Below are positions 1 through 6,589 of a DNA stretch of 33,146 nt, piece by piece. The notes beneath the pieces are model-generated. The model did no database searches and was not told the DNA's origin. It saw only the letters and a list, made by a program, of their open reading frames with translations. Made by a program: the position numbers and the translations under genes. The DNA comes from JBEKIK01 sp049509395 (GTDB taxonomy: Bacteria > Planctomycetota > Planctomycetia > Pirellulales > Thermoguttaceae): NCBI GenBank assembly GCA_049509395.1, contig JBEKZY010000012.1, forward strand, positions 1 to 33,146, given 5' to 3'. Numbering within the stretch: position 1 is the stretch's first letter; each line of letters begins with the position of its first letter.

Positions 1-20
1 CTATGCCACAATAGTTCACG

Positions 21-100
21 GCCAACCTCCTTCTGTTGGTAAGGACTGATAAAGTGTAACGAACAAAATCAGTATCCTAACCGATGGACGCGAGGTTGGC
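21..100. repeat. Long imperfect inverted repeat at the window start
   Basis: The arms GCCAACCTC (21-29) and GAGGTTGGC (92-100) are exact reverse complements. Inside them GGTAAGGACTGAT (38-50) pairs, with small bulges, to ATCAGTATCCTAACC (69-83). Together they could fold into a roughly 80-nt hairpin just upstream of the PEP-CTERM gene. It does not fit the integron attC half-site pattern. It could be a leader structure or a decayed mobile palindrome; the function is unknown. Confidence 0.5.
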
Positions 101-336
101 TCACTTCATAGCTTCTCCTATTAGCCTATACCGCACTGACTAAAGCGGCGGATAACTACTGGAACGTTGTTGCCGGCGATTGGTCCGACACCAATCCCAT
201 TCCGTGGAGCCTGGGCGCGGAGCCGGCGTCGATCGACAGTGCATACATACAAAATGGCGGGACGGCAAACATTACCCAAACCGGAGAAAGGTGCAGTTAT
301 CTTTACCTTGGCGCGGCAAGCGGTGGAGCAGTCGCG
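84..336 (+). other. Frameshifted N-terminus of the PEP-CTERM gene
   Basis: The frame of the gene below stays open upstream of its first ATG, back to a TAG at 109-111. It encodes a signal-peptide-like run (LLLLAYTALTKAAD) followed by NYWNVVAGDWSDTNP, which looks like the normal mature start of such proteins. No ATG, GTG or TTG lies in frame between 112 and 336. An ATG at 84 in another frame (MDARLAHFIA) would join the signal peptide if one base near 112-116 were removed. Either the gene is frameshifted in this genome or there is an assembly error; the true start is probably near 84. Confidence 0.5.
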
Positions 337-3309
337 ATGAGCGGAGGGAATCTGGCTGTGTCAATCTATATGTATGTGGGCTACTCTGGCACGGGAACTT
401 TCGTGCAGACCGGCGGGACAAACGATATCCAGTCTGGTCTTTTTGTTGGTTATTACGGCAACGGCAGATTCGATCTAGGCGATTCCGCGCAGATAACAGT
501 GCACGCGGGCGAGTCTGTTGGTGAGATTGGCACGGGGATATTCAATCAAACCGGCGGGACGAATTCAGCGATTTCTGGGCTCAATCTTGGGTGGGCCACT
601 GGTTCCCTCGGTACGTATAACTTAAGCGGCGTTGGACAGTTGACCGCCGGTCCCGAGCGTATTGGTTGGGCTGCTGGTACTGGGACATTTACCCAAACAG
701 GAGGAACAAACTCCGCCAGCAGCGTCATAATCGGTACCACAGGAAGTTACACCTTGAGCGCGGGCACATTGAATATCAATAATGGGAGTTTTGAAAATCA
801 AGGAGTTTGCGATTTATCCAATAGTTCGGCGACAATAAATGCCGTTTCCTCGATTGTTGACTTTTCCAACGCCGTACTCACCAATCCAGGAAATATTTCG
901 GTTAACGTGGACTCGAAATCCTTGCTTATGGTGCCCGCTGGTTTTGCCCCGGCGCTTAGTTTTAAGACTTACTCGAACTATGGTCTTTTGTACCAGGCAG
1001 GCTCGCCGTTGGATATTCCCGCCGGTTATACTTTTGACACGAGCATGAGGCTTGCCTATCACGTAAATTGCGCGGGGTCGCTTACGGCCTGGAGTATGAT
1101 AGACGGAGTGAACGTTTCGGGCGCGGGAAGCGTGAATTTGAAGGACACTGTTGGTTTGTACGTCAATGACGCGATTTCCGGCATTAGCGGCGGTTCGCTA
1201 AAGGAATATTATCAGTATATCGGGACATCTGGTGCGGGAACGTTCACGCAGAGCGGGGGCAGCAATGTATGCCTGTATGATTCTTACATAGGCTATAATT
1301 CGGGGTGCAGCGGAACATACAATTTGAGCGGTGGCACCCATGCAATCTCCCCTCCTTATAATGGTGATCTTTATGTTGGCGGGTACAATGGTTCCTCCGC
1401 CAGCGGCACATATAACCTGAGCGGCACGGGCCAGTTGACGGTTCCGCATGAATGCGTAGGCTTCACGGGTTCAGGTGTGTTTACTCAGACGGGTGGAACC
1501 CATAACGTCGGATTCATTGAAATCGGACCTAGCGGAACGTATACCCTCAGCGCCGGAACGCTGAACCTAAGCGCGGGCATTGACAATCAAGGAACCTTTG
1601 ATTTGTCGAATAGTTCGGCCACGATCAACTTGACCAGCGCTTCGCTTGATTTGTCTAACGCGATACTCGTGAATGCCAAAAACATGTCTCTTAGCATAAG
1701 TTCTGCGTCAATATTAATAGTGCCCAACGGTTTTGATCCCGCAGGCTACTTCAAATCCTACACAAATTACGGCATCCTGCACCAAGCCGGCTCACCATTG
1801 ACTATTCCGGCTGCTACAACATTTTATGCCTGCGGCACTATCAACGACCGTGTTGATTGCCTGGGGAGGCTCAAAACGTCTGATAACATCACTGGGTGCA
1901 AGATCAACCTGAACGGCGGATTAACTGTCTCAGGGACCGGCGACGCCGAACTCCGAGGAGGTAGATTATGCGTCAACGATTCTATTTCCCGCATCGATGG
2001 CGGCACAGCACGGATGCGTGAGCAGTACATCGGCTCCGCGGGTACTGGATCATTCACGCATACCGGCGGTTTAAATTGCACCGGTTATCTATATATCGGC
2101 TGCGATGGCGGGAATGGAGCGTACAATCTGTCAGGCGCGGGCCAGTTGGATTCGGACGTTGAGTACGTTGGCTACTCGGGCGGCGGAACATTTGTTCAAA
2201 CAGCCGGCTCTAATTCATGTAGCGAATCGCCATCAGATCTGTATCTTGGATACAATTCAAATGCCATAGGTATGTACAACTTGAGCGGCAGCGGAAAACT
2301 ATCATATGGCTATGAATACATCGGCTACTCTGGCAATGGCACGTTTACTCAGACCGGCGGGACGAACTCAATCTCTTATTACAACGGGCTTTATCTTGGC
2401 TACAATTCTGGTTCGTCGTGCACCTACAATTTGACAGGCGGCACGCTCATCACGCCGTCAATCAGCCAAGGTTCCGGCGCTGCCGTGTTTAACTTCGGCG
2501 GCGGAACCATTCAGGCTGGTGGCAATCTTCTTTCGATTTCATTTCCTATGACCCTGACGGGCGAGGGTGGCAATGCGAATATTGATACGGTGGGCTACTC
2601 TGTGTCAGTTTCTGGAATTCTTTCCGGCGACGGCGGCTTGAATAAACTCGGGACCGGAACGCTAAAGCTCGGCGGGGCCAACACATATAAAGGAAATACG
2701 TTGATACAAGCAGGGAAACTGATGCTTTCCTCAAGCGGGTCAATTGGATCGTCTCCGATTATCGATATCCTAAGCGGGGCTTCGTTCGATATAAGCGCAA
2801 GAAACTCCGGCAATGGCGGTTTCACGCTTGCTAGCGCGCAAACCATTATAGGCGCCGGCACAGTGACGGGAAATCTTGTGGCCGGGTCAGGCAGCCACAT
2901 CGATCCCGGCGATTCAGCGGGGGTGCTGACGGTAACCGGCAAACTGACGCTCAACTCCGGAGCGCTGCTGGATTTCGAGTTGGCTGCTGTCTCGGCCAGC
3001 GACATGATCTCCATGAGCAGTTCGACTTTGTATATCAACAATCTTGATTTTACCGCTTTCAATTTCACCGCGCTTAGCGGTTTCAGCGTTGGGACTTACA
3101 CGCTGATTGACGCAGGCACGATCTCCGGCAATTTGGGATCGAACCTTACTGGCGCGATCGGTAGCTATTCGGGCACGTTATCCAAGTCGGGCAACGACCT
3201 GATATTGACCGTGGCAGTGCCCGAACCGGGGACATGGATTCTATTGGCCATGGGCTTCCTGGCAATGATTGCGTATAGAAGAAGTTCCGGGAGCAAGCTC
3301 CCGGGCTAA
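337..3309 (+). CDS. PEP-CTERM surface protein with beta-strand repeats
   Basis: This is a large exported surface protein. It carries eight copies of a motif like GTFTQTGGTN, alternating with YNLSG.GQL and YIGYSG units, and these are grouped into longer modules that recur about every 280 residues (compare DLSNSSATIN near residues 165 and 425). Residues about 770-870 (LNKLGTGTLKLGGANTYKGN) match the autotransporter-associated beta-strand repeat. The C-terminus (VPEPGTW, a hydrophobic stretch, YRR) is a PEP-CTERM sorting signal read by an exosortase. The last residues, SGSKLPG, are encoded by a perfect hairpin and look like a random extension. The 337 ATG is only the first in-frame start; the coding frame continues upstream (see 84-336). 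The ligand and role are not predictable. Confidence 0.8.
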   Translation: MSGGNLAVSIYMYVGYSGTGTFVQTGGTNDIQSGLFVGYYGNGRFDLGDSAQITVHAGESVGEIGTGIFNQTGGTNSAISGLNLGWATGSLGTYNLSGVGQLTAGPERIGWAAGTGTFTQTGGTNSASSVIIGTTGSYTLSAGTLNINNGSFENQGVCDLSNSSATINAVSSIVDFSNAVLTNPGNISVNVDSKSLLMVPAGFAPALSFKTYSNYGLLYQAGSPLDIPAGYTFDTSMRLAYHVNCAGSLTAWSMIDGVNVSGAGSVNLKDTVGLYVNDAISGISGGSLKEYYQYIGTSGAGTFTQSGGSNVCLYDSYIGYNSGCSGTYNLSGGTHAISPPYNGDLYVGGYNGSSASGTYNLSGTGQLTVPHECVGFTGSGVFTQTGGTHNVGFIEIGPSGTYTLSAGTLNLSAGIDNQGTFDLSNSSATINLTSASLDLSNAILVNAKNMSLSISSASILIVPNGFDPAGYFKSYTNYGILHQAGSPLTIPAATTFYACGTINDRVDCLGRLKTSDNITGCKINLNGGLTVSGTGDAELRGGRLCVNDSISRIDGGTARMREQYIGSAGTGSFTHTGGLNCTGYLYIGCDGGNGAYNLSGAGQLDSDVEYVGYSGGGTFVQTAGSNSCSESPSDLYLGYNSNAIGMYNLSGSGKLSYGYEYIGYSGNGTFTQTGGTNSISYYNGLYLGYNSGSSCTYNLTGGTLITPSISQGSGAAVFNFGGGTIQAGGNLLSISFPMTLTGEGGNANIDTVGYSVSVSGILSGDGGLNKLGTGTLKLGGANTYKGNTLIQAGKLMLSSSGSIGSSPIIDILSGASFDISARNSGNGGFTLASAQTIIGAGTVTGNLVAGSGSHIDPGDSAGVLTVTGKLTLNSGALLDFELAAVSASDMISMSSSTLYINNLDFTAFNFTALSGFSVGTYTLIDAGTISGNLGSNLTGAIGSYSGTLSKSGNDLILTVAVPEPGTWILLAMGFLAMIAYRRSSGSKLPG
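3287..3304. repeat. Hairpin overlapping the 3' end of the PEP-CTERM gene
   Basis: CCGGGAGC AA GCTCCCGG is a perfect inverted repeat with 8-bp arms that ends just before the TAA stop. It encodes the end of the protein. It belongs to the set of short GC-rich palindromes found near gene ends throughout this window and may act as a weak terminator or 3' stabiliser. Confidence 0.6.
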
Positions 3310-3563
3310 ACAAAGGCTAAACCATGAGGCGGCCGTTGGCGCGCCCTTTCAGGGCTTGGGGGTTTTGATGCGGTCCGCCGACCCAGGGCTGCGCTACGCT
3401 CCGCCCTGGGCTATCGTAGCGCGCCGCTTCGCGGCTAAACAAAGGCTAAACCATGAGGCGGTCGTTGGCGCGCCCTTTCAGGGCTTGGGGATTTTGATGC
3501 GGTCTGCCGACCCAGGGCTGCGCTACGCTCCGCCCTGGGCTATCGTAGCGCGCCGCTTCGCGG
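3306..3563. repeat. 129-bp tandem duplication of an intergenic repeat
   Basis: Two units, 3306-3434 and 3435-3563, differ at only about three positions. Each holds several short inverted repeats, including CCCAGGGC...GCCCTGGG and GCCCTTTCAGGGC. The unit length is a multiple of three, so a long frame stays open across both copies, but the translated peptide is simply duplicated and shows no protein family, so I treat the block as non-coding. The near identity indicates a recent duplication. Confidence 0.8.
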
Positions 3564-3579
3564 CTAAAACCGACGGCCC

Positions 3580-3743
3580 TTCATCCCTCATCCTTCATCC
3601 CTCATCCTTCATCCCTCATCCTTCATCTCTCATCCTTCATCTCTCATCCTTCATCTCTCATCCTTCATCTCTCATCCTTCATCTCTCATCCTTCATCTCT
3701 CATCCTTCATCTCTCATCCTTCATCCCTTATCTCTCATCTCTG
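3580..3743. repeat. TCATCC(C/T) short tandem array
   Basis: About 160 bases of TCATCCT, TCATCCC and TCATCTC heptamers end immediately 3' of the aldo/keto reductase stop codon. In the sense direction of that gene the array reads GGATGA/GAGATGA. Similar arrays follow yidD, the RidA-like gene and the LuxR-type gene. It is a simple-sequence repeat, not a CRISPR, because there are no unique spacers. Confidence 0.85.
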
Positions 3744-3747
3744 ATTC

Positions 3748-4794
3748 TTAACCCAGCCAGCGCGGGTTGTGTGCGGTGCTGTCGAACATGTTGCCGGTTT
3801 TAAACGGTTCGAATCGGCCTTCGGCGGCCGCCTGGGCTGTTCGCTCGAGCAGCGAGGCGATCTGCTGGGACGTTAGCGGTTTGAAGTCGCGGACGGCGTC
3901 GAGGTCCTGGCGGAGGATGTCGAGGCTGTCGATGCCGGTTATGACCGTCGCAGTGGGTAGGCTCATGGCGTAGTGCAGACACTCGACCGGTTTTACCACG
4001 TTGCTGCGAAGGATTACGCCGCTGCCCATCGATTTCATGCCCAACACGCCGATTTCTTTTTTTACCAAAAGCGGCAGCACTTTTTTCTCGAAACTGCGGA
4101 AGTGGGCGTCCATCACGCTGAGGGGCATCTGCACTGCGTCGAAGCGGAAATCGTGTTTGTCGGCCATGTCCAGCATGCGGAGGTGGACCGTAGGGTCTTT
4201 GTGGCCGGTGAAGCCGATAAAGCGTATCTTACCGGCTTTGCGGGCATCGAGCATCGCCTCCTGCGCTCCGCCGGGTGCGAAAATCCGGTCGGGATCTTCC
4301 AGCCGGATTACCTCGTGATGCTGCATCAAGTCGATGCGGTCGGTTTTCAGGCGTTTGAGGGATTCGTCGATTTGCGCGGCGGCCGCTTGTTTTGTGCGCC
4401 CGTCGATCTTGGTCATGAGGAAGACCTTGTCGCGGTAGCCGTCTTCCAGGGCTTTGCCCATGCGGATTTCGCTCTCTCCGCCGTTGTAATCCCAACTGTT
4501 GTCCATGAAGTTTATGCCATGATCGACGGCCTGGCGGATAATGCGGACGCTTTCCTTTTCGTCCCATTGCATGCCGATGTGAAAGCCGCCCAAGCCGATG
4601 ACCGACACGCGCTGGCCGGTCTTGCCCAGCGGGCGATAAATCATTTCGCCTTTGACCGTTTCGTCCGATTGTGCGGGACCGCCCGGCTGGGGTTCATCGG
4701 CCCAAGCCGCGGTTGCGAAAGAATCGAGGATTCCGCCGGCCACAACCGGCACTGACGCGGCAAGGGCGGATTTCAAAAAATCGCGGCGTTCCAT
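3748..4794 (-). CDS. Tat-exported aldo/keto reductase
   Basis: An NAD(P)H-dependent oxidoreductase of the aldo/keto reductase fold. The N-terminus has the twin-arginine motif RRDFLKS followed by a hydrophobic stretch and an AWA cleavage region, so it should be exported folded by the Tat pathway. The fold's catalytic residues are visible: Asp98 and Tyr103 (MDNSWDYNGGES), Lys129 (LMTKID) and His159/160 (LMQHHE). The length of 348 aa is normal for a family member plus a leader. The start is supported by AAAGGAGA about five bases before the ATG. The substrate cannot be told from sequence. The stop lies against the heptamer array. Confidence 0.85.
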   Translation of the reverse strand: MERRDFLKSALAASVPVVAGGILDSFATAAWADEPQPGGPAQSDETVKGEMIYRPLGKTGQRVSVIGLGGFHIGMQWDEKESVRIIRQAVDHGINFMDNSWDYNGGESEIRMGKALEDGYRDKVFLMTKIDGRTKQAAAAQIDESLKRLKTDRIDLMQHHEVIRLEDPDRIFAPGGAQEAMLDARKAGKIRFIGFTGHKDPTVHLRMLDMADKHDFRFDAVQMPLSVMDAHFRSFEKKVLPLLVKKEIGVLGMKSMGSGVILRSNVVKPVECLHYAMSLPTATVITGIDSLDILRQDLDAVRDFKPLTSQQIASLLERTAQAAAEGRFEPFKTGNMFDSTAHNPRWLG

Positions 4795-4904
4795 ATCCGT
4801 CTCCTTTACTTTGGACGGTTTATTATAGTTTGGCCGTCAAGTGCCGTTAGATTTTTTTGAGAGCGAAAGAGAAAATATCACATAATTTAAAAAAATCAAA
4901 CCCA

Positions 4905-4918
4905 CGGGTTGCAACCCG
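4905..4918. repeat. Palindrome downstream of citrate synthase
   Basis: CGGGTTGCAACCCG is a perfect palindrome roughly 50 bases beyond the citrate synthase stop. It is one of the dispersed gene-end palindromes. No long T-run follows on the minus strand, so a role as intrinsic terminator is possible but not shown. Confidence 0.4.
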
Positions 4919-4965
4919 GGGGCGTAATGAATTTCTTTTTATGAACCTAAAAAAAGCCGCTTTTG

Positions 4966-6270
4966 TTATTTTTTCGCGGAGTGGGCGCGCTGGATCAGGG
5001 GGATGAATTCGCGCTGTTTGTAGCCCACGTACAGGTCCATGGGGCGGTGGATGGCCTTGTCGGGGGAGAGGTGCATCTCGCGCCAGTGTGCGACCCAGCC
5101 GGGCAGGCGGCCCAGGGCGAAGAGCACGGTGAACATATTCTTGGGGATGTTCATGATGCGGTAGATGATGCCGGAGTAGAAATCGACGTTCGGATAGAGT
5201 TTGCGCTCGATGAAGTATGGATCGGTCAGGGCTACTTCTTCCAATTCCTGGGCGAGGTCGAAGAGCGGGTCTTTTTGGCCGTGTTTGTCCAGCAGTTTGT
5301 GGCAGACTTCCTTGATGATCTTCGCGCGGGGATCGTAATTTTTGTACACGCGATGGCCGAAGCCCATGAGGCGGAACTCTTTGCTTTTGTCCTTGGCCAT
5401 ATCGATGTATTTGTGCAGATTTCGGCCGTCGGTCATGATGGTTTCGAGCATGTTGATGCAGGCTTCGTTTGCCCCGCCGTGCCATTCGCCCCACAGTGCG
5501 CCGATGCCGGAGGCGATGGCGGAAAACAGGTTCACGTTGCTCGAGCCGACCATGCGGACCGCCGAGGTGCTGCAATTCTGGCTGTGATCGGCGTGCAAGA
5601 TCAGAAGCAGGTTCAGGGCGTCGACGAAGTCGGGGTCCATCTGATATCGTTCGCTGGGAATGGCGAACATCATGTGCAGGAAGTTCTGGCAATAGGTGAG
5701 GTGGTTTTCCGGATAGATGAAAGGCTGGCCGATGGATTGCTTGTACCCGAACGCGGCGATGGTGGGCATTTTGGCCAGGATGCGGTAGATGGCCAACTCT
5801 TGCTGCTCGGGACTGCGGGGATCGAGCGAATCCTTGCAATAGATCGGCAACGCGCTGACGACCGAACTGAGAATGGCCATGGGCTGGGCGTCGGGCGGAA
5901 AACCGGCGTAAATCGTTTTCATCCCTTCGTGCAACATGGTGTGTGTGCGGATATTTCGGCGAAACTCTTCGAGCTGCTCCGGAGTGGGCAACTCGCCGTA
6001 GATCAGCAGGTAGGCGGTTTCGGTGAAGTCGCAGCGCTCGGCAATCACTTCCACGGGATAACCGCGGTAGCGGAGCACTCCGTTTTCGCCGTCCACCAGG
6101 GTGATGGCGCTGCGAGTGGAACCGGTGTTGGAGTAGCCTTCGTCCAGGGTGACGCAGCCGGTGGTGCGGAGCAACTTGCTGATATCGAGGGCCCGATTGC
6201 CTTCGGTGCCCTCCACAAGGGGCAGTTCGTAGGTTTTATCGTCGATTGTGAGTTTTGCGGTAGTATCCAT
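4966..6270 (-). CDS. gltA: Citrate synthase
   Basis: Condenses acetyl-CoA and oxaloacetate to citrate at the entry of the TCA cycle. The 434-residue length and the N-terminal beta-rich domain fit the type I (hexameric, GltA-like) enzymes. Catalytic signatures are present: LHADHSQN (about 225-232), GFGHRVYKN (about 303-311, active-site His306) and NVDFYSG further on, which carries the catalytic Asp. The gene stands alone; no other TCA genes are next to it. The Shine-Dalgarno before the ATG is weak, as for many genes in this window. Confidence in the function is high. Confidence 0.95.
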   Translation of the reverse strand: MDTTAKLTIDDKTYELPLVEGTEGNRALDISKLLRTTGCVTLDEGYSNTGSTRSAITLVDGENGVLRYRGYPVEVIAERCDFTETAYLLIYGELPTPEQLEEFRRNIRTHTMLHEGMKTIYAGFPPDAQPMAILSSVVSALPIYCKDSLDPRSPEQQELAIYRILAKMPTIAAFGYKQSIGQPFIYPENHLTYCQNFLHMMFAIPSERYQMDPDFVDALNLLLILHADHSQNCSTSAVRMVGSSNVNLFSAIASGIGALWGEWHGGANEACINMLETIMTDGRNLHKYIDMAKDKSKEFRLMGFGHRVYKNYDPRAKIIKEVCHKLLDKHGQKDPLFDLAQELEEVALTDPYFIERKLYPNVDFYSGIIYRIMNIPKNMFTVLFALGRLPGWVAHWREMHLSPDKAIHRPMDLYVGYKQREFIPLIQRAHSAKK

Positions 6271-6589
6271 TTTGGTAACGGCGGAAAAGGGGAATGATTA
6301 TCAGTTACATGGAGTAATTTTATCGTGTAAAGGTTCGGGATTCTAGGACCCCTGGCAAAAGATAAAGGGGAGGACGGCCAGGGGATAGGGTTCCAGTATT
6401 GATGTTTGATCGTGAATTGAGTGTGTTTTTTATTGCAAATTGTCAAATGCAAATTTCAAATTGCAAATTGAACAACAATAAAGACTTGCGAGAATTCCAC
6501 GAACGCAGGGAACCACTCTAGTGTACACTGACTAGAGAAAAGATGTATCTCTGCATACCTCTGCGTGCTCCGCGGTAGATGACTTCTGT
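6271..6589. other. Intergenic region with short dispersed repeats
   Basis: I see no gene here. The region carries AT-rich repeats of the word GCAAATT/AAATTGC around 6435-6470, an inverted repeat CTCTAGT (6516-6522) / ACTAGAG (6531-6537), and a CTCTGCGTGCTCCGCGGT-like word near 6560. The inverted repeat is not followed by a clear T-run. Confidence 0.5.

Noticed and set aside
21..100. Integron attC site
   Set aside because: The ends do not fit the RYYYAAC/GTTRRRY half-sites and no integrase is present in the window.
3580..3743. Possible CRISPR array
   Set aside because: Units of seven bases with no unique spacers; a simple-sequence repeat.
3269..3751. A 160-codon frame across the 129-bp repeats
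   Set aside because: It exists because the repeat and heptamer lengths keep the frame open; the peptide is a duplicated repeat ending in low complexity.
4847..5839. A 330-codon minus-strand frame overlapping citrate synthase
   Set aside because: Out-of-frame Arg/Pro/His-rich shadow of the real gene.
4963..6297. A 444-codon plus-strand frame opposite citrate synthase
   Set aside because: The minus-strand frame is an unmistakable citrate synthase; the opposite frame is open because of GC-rich codon bias and shows no family features.
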